From NCBI GenBank assembly GCA_963691705.1, contig OY829539.1, positions 24,846,407 to 24,910,406 of the forward strand: a DNA stretch of 64,000 nucleotides. The letters run 5' to 3'. The position numbers and the translations under genes were made by a program. Under the pieces are notes generated by a model. It was not told where the DNA came from. It saw only the letters and a list, made by a program, of their open reading frames with translations, and ran no database searches. Shown piece after piece: positions 1 to 16,581 of this stretch. Each line of letters starts with the position of its first letter. Within the stretch, counting starts at the first letter, position 1. Source of the stretch: Viola odorata (Eukaryota; Streptophyta; Magnoliopsida; Malpighiales; Violaceae).

Positions 1-1050
1 CCTACTCAAGATTCCTAAGGCGGTACTCCTACTAGGATCCCTAACCGTTCAATAACTTTAAGGCGGTACTCCTAATAAAGTTTAATTGAAGGGTTGATTA
101 AACACGGGGAGAGACCTTTCCCGATCTAGAAGAGAATTTCTTCTACTTCTATAAACCGGATTCTACCCTTTTCTAATTAGCTCTTACACTAATTAGTTAC
201 CTACAGATTCCTATCAACGATGTAGAATCCAACGTTTCTAAGAAAAGATGTAATCATTCATATTTAAAATCAAGTTAGCTACTCTTAATCAAAACATGAA
301 TAAATTGACATTTAATTAAAAAGGGTAGAAATATGGAATCGGAATTTATAAAACTCAGTTTGATCTCACAACATATCAGACCATGATCCTAGAGTCTTTA
401 CCAAGAATAAATGAAATTAGCCAGAACACATAATTAAATCAAATAAATAATATGCATGAATTAATTTATTAAAGAAGATGAAAGAGAAGGGAACAGTAGC
501 AAAGTGTGGCGTGATGAAGAAAAGAGACCCTCCTCCCTCTTTCCTCCAAACATCCAAAAAAATAGGTAAACAATCCTAGTTGTTCTCAATCTCTAGAAAA
601 ATAGGATAATAATTCAATTTGAATTTGTTTTATCCTAACCCAAAACAAAATAGACTAAAAGAAGTCTATTAGAAAGAAAAGGGATCTTCAAAATAATTCT
701 TCCAAGTAATTAGCTGCGCTGGTATGCGTCCTTCCTCTATATCAAGCCCAAGCCCAAGCCCAGCTGACTTGGATAAATTGTTTGCTGCCCAGGATCACTT
801 TTCTTCACAATTTCATGTCCTTTCCTTTGAACTCAAGCTGAAATTGTTTGGCTCTTTGGACAGCAGCTTGTCAATCTAGGAGTATTCCACCATCTCAAGC
901 TCTTTTCATAGTTTTTCTCTTCTTTTCTCTCAATTCAGCTTCGTATCAAGTAATCTGTAAAAAGGAATAAAAAGTGCACACAATCAGTAGAATCATCATC
1001 CAAAAGAGCAAAAAAGAGTGATGATTAATAAGGCATTTTAGCACTCAATC
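1..1050 (-). mobile_element. Possible LTR-retrotransposon remnant
   Basis: Non-coding, AT-rich sequence with no exon I can support. Read on the minus strand from about 1050 downward it begins TGAGTGCTAAAATGCC and continues through a leader-like stretch that resembles the long non-coding LTRs of plant Ty3/gypsy elements. The left end has a short repeated GGCGGTACTCCTA motif near 22 and 62. No second LTR, primer site or target duplication is visible inside the window, so the call is only a suggestion. Confidence 0.3.
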
Positions 1051-3000
1051 ATAGGTAGTGTTTGGTTGACGGAAAAAGTGAAAAGTCACTTAAAATTTTA
1101 AAATTCTAATCTTTATTATGTTTGGTTGATACACTAAAAGTTGGATTTCTGGGTATCCAATTTTCTTGACCCTTCCACATTTTCCCTCTAAATGTTGGGG
1201 GAAAGTGATCCCTCACTAGGAGGTGAGAAATTTCACTTTCCCGAATCTAGGAAAAATTGTATTTATTAAAATTACTTACTTGTCCATTTTATTTTACTAT
1301 ATATATTAATTTATATTTTAAAAAAATAAGTTTACACTCAACCTTTTCTCATTATTATTTTTATTTATTTTGCTAATTTAATTTTTATCAAATATCATAT
1401 ATACACAATAATATTTTTAATTGTATTATATTTTAAAATAAATAAACAATATTCATTTTGTATTGTATTTAAAATAATTATATTATTATTATTATTTAAG
1501 AATAAAGTAATATTTCTTCTTATTTTCCCTTAAGATTTTCGTGTATAAGACAAACACAAAAATAATATTTTCTAGATAATATTAAATGTTAACCAAACGT
1601 AAAAAACTAATATTCTCTTCAGTTATTCTCCCGGATGAATGATTCCAAAAAGAAAATAGCATTTCGTCACCCAATCGCCAACTAATAATTTAGTAATGTT
1701 ATATTTTCTTGGGAGCTTTACACTAAAGTATGGTAGTTAAAAAAAATCTCTAAATAATGTACTTCATAACTTATTTACTAAAATAGGATAATTTGTGCAA
1801 GGTAGGATAAATAATATATAATGTCATTTATTTTTTTTACTTTTTAGTATAGAATGGATGGGATAAGTTCTTTTTCTTTCCATTATCTTAGATCGGGTAC
1901 TCGTAATTTAGCTTAATTTTTCTTGACGTATCAACCTTTGTGTGATGTAAGGTAACGTTTGGTTCACGAAATATTATTTTCCTTTTTAGAATCACTCTCT
2001 TAGAAGAGTAATACCTAGGAGAGTGATTAGAGAGAATGTTAATTTTTTATGTTTGATTGAGATTTAAAATTCTTAGAAAAGTAGCATTCTTGTGTTTGTT
2101 TTGTACTTGAGAATTATAAACAAAAGTAAAAAAAATTACTACTCTATTCTTAATAAATAATAATTATTAGCGGGCATTAAGAACAAAATTCAAATTAGAT
2201 AATCAAACTTAGTCACCGATTAAAAACTTGATAAATTTTTAGAAGATTTGAAATTATGCACATAAATTTGCTAATCTCATCAATAGAAAGTGAGACCCAT
2301 GTTAACAAATCTTTTATCCCTATTCTTTCTAGTAATTAAAACTAACTCGACATTTTATATGCATTCACGCACATCAAACTCCAATCTCATTCTAGATGAA
2401 GTGTTAGGAACAATGAAAATAAAGTCAACGATGAAATAGTTTTATGCTATGTTATTTTTTTATAAATTTTTTTTAGACATAATTTAACAAAGAAAATAAC
2501 TTTCTTTGTACTAGAAAATTACTCTCATTTTGGGGGGAATTGAGAGGACTAAGAAAAATTAGATAGTTACTTTCTCTTTTAATTCCGTCAATCAAATACT
2601 ATCTAAAGTCATTTTTAACAGTATGGCTCAATCTCTCCCTCTTTGTTAACTTATTTCAAAACAAAGCTACAAATTAGATCTTGCATTGTATTGAATTTGA
2701 ACTCCTAAATAGACAACATGTTTTCTAGAAGAGATTCACCCCGTCCACGCACTATATCCTTATTCATGTTGGTTAGTATCATTCTCGAGTCTTCTTTTTA
2801 TAGCAAACTTCAGAATTCTTAAAAACTAAAACAGTTTGGAGCATTTAAATAAATACCCAATTCGCCAAAACATTTTACAGGTAGAAAAAACCAGAAGATG
2901 TAGGGCGGCACAACTTTCCTTCAGAGCTACAGCAGTTCCTCCAATCTAATAACAGTTACACCGTAAGGTACACGGGTTAAGCCTCACCCGGTCTGTTCTG
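1051..3000. repeat. AT-rich intergenic DNA with degenerate terminal-inverted-repeat motifs
   Basis: No coding exon is seen. A motif like TAGTGTTTGGTTGACGG near 1056 recurs as an inverted, slightly changed copy near 2585-2605. Related GTTTGGTT motifs lie near 1590 (inverted) and 1955. This looks like one or more old non-autonomous DNA transposons nested in each other. I could not find a convincing target-site duplication, so neither boundaries nor superfamily can be given. The stretch from 2610 to 3062 shows nothing beyond the CDC5 3' flank and 3' untranslated region. Confidence 0.35.
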
Positions 3001-3062
3001 GTATTCAAAAACCGAACAAAAATATGGACGGACTGACGAACACACTATAGGCATCTGATCGG

Positions 3063-9405
<6,343 letters not shown>

Positions 9406-9414
9406 TTCATTTTA

Positions 9415-11352
9415 GAGAATTGCTATTTGGCCATCTCAAATAGCCAACCCAAATAGCCAACCTGACGTGGCAAAAGCCACGTTATTAAAAAAAAATAATA
9501 ATAAATTTTTTTTTTCCCTTCTCCTTACCTCAAACTAGGGCTGATCAAATGACCCGCCCAACCCGCCAAAACCGCCAACCCGAATCGACCCGACCCGCCA
9601 AAACTTAAAAAATCACCAACCTGCCCATATACAGATACATAACCGACCCGCTCATTCAGTGGCGGGTCGGTTCGCGGGTCAATTTTACATATATTGCAAA
9701 ATAACCGACCCGACCCGACCCTAACCCTAACCCTAAGTATATATACATCTCTTTCTCATTTTTTTCATTCATTAGCCGCTGCCTATTTTTCTTCTCCTCT
9801 TTTCTTCCTTCTTTCTTCTTCCTCACTCTCCCTCTCCAAACAAACAATCACAAACCCATCTCTCCGTGAATCTCAAACCCGATCTCTTCACCCTCTCCGC
9901 CTCCTCCATCTACACACCATCATCTACTTCGGCTAGGACATGGAATTGTTACTGATATCCCTTCTGTTGGTTAATTAAATTTTTTTTGACGATGATGTTG
10001 ATGACGAAGATGGCGGCTTCCGTCGAGAGAGGGCGGACTGTGCGCCGGAGGATGCCACGGTGAGAGGGATTTTCGGATCGGAGCAATAGAGGGATTTTCG
10101 GATCGGAGCAATTTTGCGAATTTTACCTATGTAAACTTCCTTGACACTACTGAAAACAATTTTTGGCTTTTATTGTTTTAATGTTAATTTATGTTTAATA
10201 CTAAATTTATGTTCAATTTGTGGGTTTTGTTGTTCTAGATCTGAGGTTTGGTGTTGATGTTAATTTGAATGCTATTTTATTTCTCTAGTTATTAATTCGT
10301 ATGAATTAGATCTAGATTTGATTTTTTCTGTTATTAATTTGATTTGATTTTTTCTTGTAAAGTTAGATCTAGATTTAAGAAAAGTTTATCATGTGGAGGT
10401 TTATAGATCTGATAAAAAGATCTAGTTTTTTGTATGATAAAAGTTAGATCTGTTATTTGGTTTTGATTTTGATTTGGACGGTTAGATATTTTTGTTTCTG
10501 TTTAGGGTTTGTTGGAGGAAGAAGATGAGATGTTTTTGTTTTAGGTTTGTTAGGTTTGGTTGATGGGCTCAGCCCAGTTGGAGGAAAGAAAGGTTGAGTT
10601 TTTTTTGTTAAGACCGGCCCATTATTTTAGGCCCAGAAATATAACCGCCAATCCGCCAACCCGTCAATAACCGATCCGACCCTCCACACCCGCCAACCCG
10701 CGGTTATATGTACTTGTAACCGACCCGAACCGACCCGCTAAATTTTAGGCGGGTCGGTGGCGGGTCAGGCCTAAAACCGATCCGACCCGACCCGTGTTCA
10801 GCCCTACCTCAAACGACATCAGCGTTTCTCTTCTTCTCCCCTGGTTGAAAACCAAAATCAAAAACAACAGCCCACCCCCTCCTCACCCATACCCAACTCC
10901 CTCACCCTCCTCCTCTGACCATCTCTCCTGCTCCGGCCATCTCTCCTCCTCCGTCCATCTCCTCCTCCGGCCATCTCTCCTCCTCCGGCCATCTCTCCTT
11001 CTCCTTACCTCAATCAGCCTCTCTCCCTCACAACAACGCATCATCCTCTCTCTCGACGACAGCGCATCAGCCTCTCTCTCGACGACAGCGCATCCTCCTC
11101 TCACTCCTCTTGGTAAGTTTTCTAAATTCTAAACTCCAATTTCAAGTAAAAACCCTAATTGATTGTTAACTGATTTTAGGGTTTTAGGGGTGTTGTTTTG
11201 ATTTGGGCTTTTGTTGATGGCTGATTAACAGTAATTAATTAATGTTTAATTAAGAAATTGATTGTGTTTTATTATTGTTGTTGAAAACTTTAAAAAAAAA
11301 AAAGAAGAAGATGAAAAGCTTGCTAATGATTTTGATTCGGAAGATTTTTAGT
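9415..11352 (+). repeat. Left terminal inverted repeat of the MULE (split by a hAT at 9536-10806)
   Basis: The parts 9415-9535 and 10807-11352 together match the reverse complement of 15919-16572. The repeat contains a 15-base minisatellite of CTCCTCCGGCCATCT type (10915-11005), a paired TCTCTCGACGACAGCGCATC motif, and a splice-donor-like CTCTTG/GTAAGT at 11112/11113. Both TIRs therefore carry a potential promoter, leader exon and first donor pointing inward. Confidence 0.9.
9536..10806. mobile_element. Non-autonomous hAT element nested in the MULE left TIR
   Basis: The element runs from TAGGGCTGATCA to TGTTCAGCCCTA (imperfect TIRs). It is flanked by the 8-base duplication CCTCAAAC at 9528-9535 and 10807-10814, and the undisturbed right TIR of the MULE has this octamer once. 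Its ends are packed with ACCCGCC/GGCGGGT-type subterminal repeats. The interior has telomere-like CTAACCCTAACCCTAA near 9720, a TATATATA near 9737, a pyrimidine-rich leader, a tandem copy of a ~25-base GAGGGATTTTCGGATCGGAG unit near 10055-10110, and intron-like T-rich DNA. No transposase is encoded. Confidence 0.92.
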
Positions 11353-11399
11353 GTTTGATGATTATGAAAAACTAAAATTGTAATTTTATTGTGTTGAAG

Positions 11400-11523
11400 G
11401 TATGCCAAGGAGGTTTGTGATTCAATTGTGGCAAAATGCTTGACGGGCAGGCCCAAAACAGTGGAGAAGGCTCAAGCAGCATTTATGCTTTGGGTTGAGT
11501 TGAAAGTCGTGGATGTATTTCTG
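11400..11523 (+). pseudogene. MOR1: Captured exon of MOR1 (XMAP215-family microtubule protein) inside the MULE
   Basis: A 124-base exon-like block is bounded by TTGAAG/GTATGCC (acceptor) and TTTCTG/GTATGCA (donor). Its single open frame encodes 41 residues starting YAKEVCDSIVAKCLTGRPKT and ending WVELKVVDVFL, which I recognise as part of an N-terminal TOG region of plant MOR1/GEM1. The real protein is a large cytosolic microtubule polymerase of about 2000 residues, so this is one exon with bits of its introns, as in Pack-MULE capture. The splice sites are intact and it lies downstream of the left TIR donor, so it could enter a chimeric transcript with the GRF exon. The match is from memory of the family. 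Confidence 0.75.
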
Positions 11524-11976
11524 GTATGCACTTACTTTAACTTGCTTTGGGTTATCTGTTTGTGCTACACTGTTATTTGGCAATACCAATGTCTCTAAAA
11601 TTGTTGAGTTTGTGTTTGAGAGGAAATCAATGAAAATGAAAATAGACATTGTAATAGTAATCAAGTAAAGAGTTTTCCTATGATAATAATGTACTAAGGT
11701 CTTTAATCTATATGATTTAGAGTTGTAGAAATTAGAAAGTGATGTCATTTGGGTGATGAATGAAAGTCATGCTTCAATTTCGGAAACAATGATATTAGGA
11801 GACGATCGAGTGACACTTCATTCAGCTCAAGTAGTTTATTTTTGGGTTCTATTATTGTTTTTTTCCCCAAAACAAATCCCCTAGCTAATAATGGACGGTT
11901 AGCCTAATGTTTAAGTCACGATTATGCACTATATATGTCTTTTTCTTTTTTTGTCTCAACCTACTTAATATTATAG
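11524..11976. other. MULE interior, probable captured intron and spacer
   Basis: Non-coding, T-rich sequence lies between the MOR1 exon donor and the acceptor of the GRF exon. It could be the intron of a chimeric transcript. No motif of known function is seen. Confidence 0.4.
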
Positions 11977-12249
11977 ACTTATGTTTATACCTACTGTCGG
12001 TGCGGGCAGAAGACACCTAGATGGATTTCATGGACAAAGAACAATCCTGGACGTCGATTCAACAAATGCAGGCGCCGCGTCGAAGAGGGTGGATGTGATT
12101 TTTTCCTCTTCTGTGATGATCCTTTCCCAGACCGAGCTAACAAAGTTATTATAGGTTTGTGTGAAAGGGAGAAGAAATTGAGGATTATGTTTGGCATTTT
12201 TGCATTTCTTGTTGTAATAGTATTTTTGAGTTATTTCAATTATGATTAA
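11977..12249 (+). CDS. GRF-type zinc-finger protein with C-terminal membrane helix (terminal exon)
   Basis: A 91-codon open exon follows the acceptor TATTATAG. It reads YCRCGQKTPRWISWTKNNPG and then RRFNKC, with a later GGCDFFLF, matching the plant zf-GRF pattern CxCG, NPGRRFxxC, CxFF. The finger is followed by a charged linker and a hydrophobic helix (IMFGIFAFLVVIVFLSYF) before the stop, a layout common in small plant GRF proteins. There is no in-frame ATG in this exon: a stop sits at the splice site, so the start must come from an upstream exon, possibly via the TIR leader and the MOR1 fragment. GRF fingers bind nucleic acid in other proteins; the role here is unknown. It converges on the transposase gene. 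Confidence 0.75.
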   Translation, partial: TYVYTYCRCGQKTPRWISWTKNNPGRRFNKCRRRVEEGGCDFFLFCDDPFPDRANKVIIGLCEREKKLRIMFGIFAFLVVIVFLSYFNYD

Positions 12250-12371
12250 TCCAGGAACTTTTAACTGCAATATGCATCTGTGTAATCTAGGATCTTTTAA
12301 CTGCAATATGCATCTGTGTAATCTAGGATCTTTTAATCGCAAGATGCATCTGTGTAATCCAGGATCTTTTA
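12247..12371 (+). repeat. 36-bp tandem repeat, about 3.5 copies
   Basis: The unit TAATCTAGGATCTTTTAACT plus 16 more bases repeats at 12247, 12283, 12319 and (partial) 12355. The first unit supplies the TAA stop codon of the GRF gene. A related TGTGTAAATATGCATCTGTG block follows at about 12424-12450. Confidence 0.9.
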
Positions 12372-12471
12372 TGGATTAATTGATTTTAATTCTTTCTGAG
12401 TTTTGTCAAGGAAGTTCTGCTTCTGTGTAAATATGCATCTGTGTAAATAGCCGTTAAGGCTTTATGGGCAA

Positions 12472-12565
12472 AACGCTATGGCGTTATGGGCATAACGCTA
12501 TAGCGTTTTTTTCAACTTTCCAGTAGCAAAACGCTATAGCGTTTTGACCATAACGCTATAGCGTT
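12472..12565. repeat. Cluster of four 14-bp palindromes AACGCTATAGCGTT
   Basis: Perfect palindromes lie at 12494-12507, 12530-12543 and 12552-12565, and one with a central mismatch (AACGCTATGGCGTT) at 12472-12485. They sit in the short gap between the 3' ends of the convergent GRF and transposase genes. Such sites could bind a dimeric protein or act as a shared terminator or cruciform; the function is not known. Confidence 0.9.
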
Positions 12566-12714
12566 AGTATATTAATTAATTTACGTGTCCTAAATTCATC
12601 AAAACAAGATTAATTGCCCTTGGGCCAACAAAACAAACGGTTCATTCACTTGAAAATAACCAAGTTAAATTGTCATAACACGTAATAAGCTACAGTATTA
12701 TCATACATAGTTAA

Positions 12715-15436
12715 CTAAAAACAAGGTCGTGCTCTCTTGATGCTGCAAGCGGGGCATTTGTAACGCTTCATATGCTCTGCCCTAGCTGGAGTGATCTTGA
12801 CACACTTCCCATGGAACCACTTCTCACATATATCACAACAAATCCAAAATTCATCAGATGCATAATTCTGTCCACAAATACCACAAAACGTCTCTCCATG
12901 CACATCATTGTCTTCTTCTTCCAAGCGACCCTCATCATCATTATCATTCTACAACATGTAGAACACAAAAATTTAGTTCACATTCTACAACATGTAGAAC
13001 ACAAAATACCAAAGAAACAAAATAAACATTCATACCAGACTCTCTTGAGTTTCAAATTGATTCATAGTCGATGGTTCAGATACACCAAATTGACTCTCTT
13101 GAGTTCCAAATTGATTTAGTGACATTGATTGATATTTCTTGCTTGATTGACCACTCTATCAGAAAATAATAATTGATCAGTTACAAATCATATACAAATA
13201 TCACAATCAATTGAAAAAATTATACCTTTTTTTGCTTCATTTTTTGCTCTACTGTTGACACTTTTCTTTTGGATGGAGGACGCCCTTTTGTTCGCACCTT
13301 CAAAGGACTCGAAAATTTTTGACAGTCTTCTGTCATGATCGTTGAGGAGCCTCCTGCGGACTGCTTGTTCCACTTAGGGGAATTACTAAGTGAGATTTTT
13401 GAAGTTGCCTCATCCAAGCATCTCATTACAAACTCATAATTCTCTACAGACTCAAGTCCAAAATCTATAGCCTTCGAACTTTGTGCATTCATATTTTTGT
13501 ACCTCACTCTTTGTTCATCATCCATGTCGTCATCATAACAATTCTTCACAAATGAATGACTGTGTCTAACATCCTTCCTCCAGCGATGCAAGATATATTG
13601 TGGTGGAACATGTAGTATTCTTTCATTAACAAACACCTTCACAATATGTCTGCAAATTATTCCTTTAAACTCAAACAGACGACATGAACACTTAAATTCT
13701 AGATTCTCCTCATCATAATAAACAACATAAGTAACTTGTCTTGTTAATACACCCTCTTTGTTCATCAAGATGTCATTTATTTCAAATGTTGAAAATGATC
13801 CGTTCCTATCAAGAAAAGTACAAATACTACAATCAACTCAAATATTACTTGAAAACAAGCATCGAATACTAAATAGTAATTTTTTTATAAATCAATAGAA
13901 TATCGAAAATGATTCGTACCTTTCAATATGGGGAAGATTGCAGTACATCAAACCCCGCAACTCATCCTGAAATAACCGAAACACTTCATTTGTGTAGGCA
14001 TTTTGAAGTTGTTTCTCAAAGGGAAAACTAGTTATCACAGGATAATACGAAGAGAACGAAGCAAAATCTGCTTTAAGTTCTTTCTCGACCTTACTCTTCA
14101 GTGCATTATCATACTGCTCTACAAACTGCTTTAAAGACGTCTTGGGACCAACATACCCATCAAAGAATGCATTCATACTTTCACTTCTTTGGGTTGTAGA
14201 CATTCCAGCCCAAAAAATTCCTTTTAAAAACACTGGAACCCAACGATGACGATCTTCATATAAACCACTTAACCATGAATTTCCGTAGAGATCAAAATCA
14301 CTCATCATGTTACACCAAATCTCCTCAAATTCTTGAATCTCAATGGACTCATACACAGCTTTTTTCATAACTTTTTTAACTTGCTTGTAATCATGTCGTG
14401 ATCCAAGCTTTTCAGGCAACTTCTTCATAATGTGCCACAGGCAAAGACGATGGTGAGAAGCAGGGAAAACATAATTTACAGCTTTTTGAATGGACTTGCA
14501 TTGGTCAGTAATTATTGCATTGGGAGCCTTTGACATGCACATCAACCAAGCTTTAAATAACCAAATGTATGTATCTGCCTCTTCATTTGAGAGTAAACCA
14601 CAGCCAAATAGTACTGTTTGCCCATGGTGATTAACACCAACAAATGGAGCAAAAGGCATGTCATATCTATTAGTTAAGTACGTTGTATCAAATGATATAA
14701 CATCACCAAAAGATTCATATGCTGCTATAGATCGTGCATCTGCCCAAAATACATTTCTTAATCGACTATCATCATCTATATCAAGCATATAGAAAAAATT
14801 AGGATTCCTTCTTTGCATGCATACAAAATACATGCTAAGTGATGCTGCATCTCCAACTCCAAGCCTAATTTGTCTTGCTTTAAGAAGATGATTTCTACAA
14901 TCCTTCTCAGTAAAGGACAAGTTCTCATACCCCCCTAATTCCACAGCCAAAGAATTAAAATTATTACTCACACGTATGCCTGCTTGGTCATTTGTTTCAA
15001 GCCTCCTCTTAGCATACGCATCAATATTTTTATTACACTTGAAAAAACGTGATTTTGTAGGACTCAAGTCATGATTATGCTTAAGATTAACAAATGAGAT
15101 AGTGAACTCTCCTTCAGCATTAACCATACAATTCATTTTAGCCTTACAATCAGTTTTTTTGGATGGCCTTGCATTAAAAGGATTTTTAATCTTGGATTTA
15201 TATGCACCTTCTCTACTACACACAATACTATAATACACCAGGTTCCCATCATCATCTTTCCTTCCACCATTTCTCTTAATACCGAATCCCATTTGATGAG
15301 CATACTGAAGATAAAAATTGTAAGCTTCTTCTTCTGATTTGAAGACCATACCTGGCTTCGGAATCAATTCAAAATCAGGTTCGGACAATGGAGGCTCATC
15401 ACTTCGTGGCTCATCACTTTCAGGAAAAAACTCCAT
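12715..15436 (-). CDS. FAR1-type MULE transposase with C-terminal Alfin-like PHD finger
   Basis: Four exons join in frame with GT-AG introns: 15436-13920, 13805-13226, 13155-13036 and 12948-12715, giving 816 residues. Domains in order are a FAR1 zinc-binding domain at about 35-130 (Cys/Cys/His/His ending LKHNHDL); an MULE DDE domain at about 225-420 with [27 protein letters not shown] and RSESMNAFF, and a CLWH motif; a SWIM finger near 543-565 ([15 protein letters not shown]); a Gln/Ser-rich linker; and a PHD finger near 761-805 ([20 protein letters not shown] and KWFHGKC). The PHD closely resembles ALFIN-LIKE proteins, which read H3K4me3. TTTGTTACAG just before the ATG suggests a 5' UTR intron reaching a donor in the right TIR. 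No inactivating change is seen in the exons. Confidence 0.9.
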
Positions 15437-15918
15437 TACCTGTAACAAAAAAGTTACAAGAGATTAGAAGACAAAATTATTCAGCCAAAATGAAACACCT
15501 AAATCCTACAATCGGACCTCAATTTTACAGAGATCCTACAATATGGTTGACGTGTCTAATTTAATACTATGAATTATTGTTATCAACAATTACAAGGTCA
15601 CAAACAGTCAACAAATTACCACTTTAAGAATATATCTTATTCAATCCTAAAAAAAAGTTAAAGAATGCATGGAAGTGATCAAATAAAATGAATCTCATTC
15701 TGTGTTCAAAAAATAAATAAATAATATCATAGTTTACTTGGAGGATGCATATAATTCGAGAGTTAATGCTTAACTGTTATAAATTATTTTCCCATGAAAC
15801 ACAATTGAGCAAGAGATCCTACCTCATAAGAGAATCCACAAATTACAACCACAATAATAAAACTAAATCAATTCCTTAATTAAACATTAATTAATTACTG
15901 TTAATCAGCCATCAACAC
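15437..15918 (-). promoter_or_regulatory. Probable 5' UTR intron of the MULE transposase
   Basis: Non-coding DNA lies between the ATG and the right TIR. It ends on the minus strand in TTTTTTGTTACAG/GTAATGG. Near 15878-15918 it holds an extra copy of a TIR-derived block (TAATTAAACATTAATTAATT and flanking bases) that recurs near 16014-16054, a local duplication of the TIR inner edge. Confidence 0.5.
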
Positions 15919-16572
15919 TACAAAATCTTCCGAATCAAAATCATTAGCAAGCTTTTCATCTTCTTCTTTTTTTTTTAAGTTTTCAACAACAATAATAAAA
16001 CACAATCAATTTCTTAATTAAACATTAATTAATTACTGTTAATCAGCCATCAACAAAAGCCCAAATCAAAACAACACCCCTAAAACCCTAAAATCAGTTA
16101 ACAATCAATTAGGGTTTTTACTTGAAATTGGAGTTTAGAATTTAGAAAACTTACCAAGAGGAGTGAGAGGAGGATGCGCTGTCGTCGAGAGAGAGGCTGA
16201 TGCGCTGTCGTCGAGAGAGAGGATGATGCGTTGTTGTGAGGGAGAGAGGCTGATTGAGGTAAGGAGAAGGAGAGATGGCCGGAGGAGGAGAGATGGCCGG
16301 AGGAGGAGATGGCCGGAGGAGGAGAGATGGCCGGAGCAGGAGAGATGGCCGGAGGAGGAGGGTGAGGGAGTTGGGTATGGGTGAGGAGGGGGTGGGCTGT
16401 TGTTTTTGATTTTGGTTTTCAACCAGGGGAGAAGAAGAGAAACGCTGATGTCGTTTGAGGTAAGGAGAAGGGGAAAAAAAATTTATTATTATTTTTTTTT
16501 AATGACGTGGCTTTTGCCACGTCAGGTTGGCTATTTGGGTTGGCTATTTGAGATGGCCAAATAGCAATTCTC
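15919..16572 (-). repeat. Right terminal inverted repeat of the MULE
   Basis: Inverted copy of the left TIR, uninterrupted. It contains the GGAGGAGAGATGGCC minisatellite (16270-16350) and, on the minus strand, a donor-like CTCTTG/GTAAGT near 16153. This probably supplies the promoter and leader exon for the transposase. Confidence 0.9.
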
Positions 16573-16581
16573 TTCATTTTA

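Larger units (their letters stand above)
9415..16572 (-). mobile_element. Complete Mutator-like element (FAR1-type MULE) with long TIRs
   Basis: The element is bounded by the same 9-base duplication, TTCATTTTA, at 9406-9414 and 16573-16581. Both ends start GAGAATTGCTATTTGGCCAT and form inverted repeats of roughly 650 bases, the left copy being split by a hAT. The total is 7158 bp, or about 5.9 kb without the hAT. Inside, in order, are a MOR1 exon fragment, a GRF zinc-finger exon (plus strand), tandem repeats, a palindrome cluster, and the convergent minus-strand transposase with all coding exons open. TIRs, TSD and an open transposase suggest recent or possible autonomy. The family matches FAR1/Jittery-like plant MULEs. 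Confidence 0.95.

Noticed and set aside
9718..9735. Telomere repeat (CCCTAAA-like) tract
   Set aside because: It is CTAACCCTAACCCTAA, only about two and a half short units without the plant TTTAGGG period, and lies inside a hAT. It is not an interstitial telomere.
10794..11132. Pro/Ser/Leu-rich ORFs in the MULE TIRs (also 16135-16422 and the reverse frames)
   Set aside because: They arise from a 15-bp minisatellite in the TIR. The left one begins inside the hAT, so it cannot be original. More likely leader RNA than protein.
11422..11748. Minus-strand ORF over the MOR1 fragment
   Set aside because: The plus-strand frame matches MOR1 with intact splice sites; the minus frame is its shadow plus intron.
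12768..12968. Alternative frame over the PHD exon
   Set aside because: The frame with the Cys4-His-Cys3 PHD pattern joins the upstream exon in phase; the other is a shadow.
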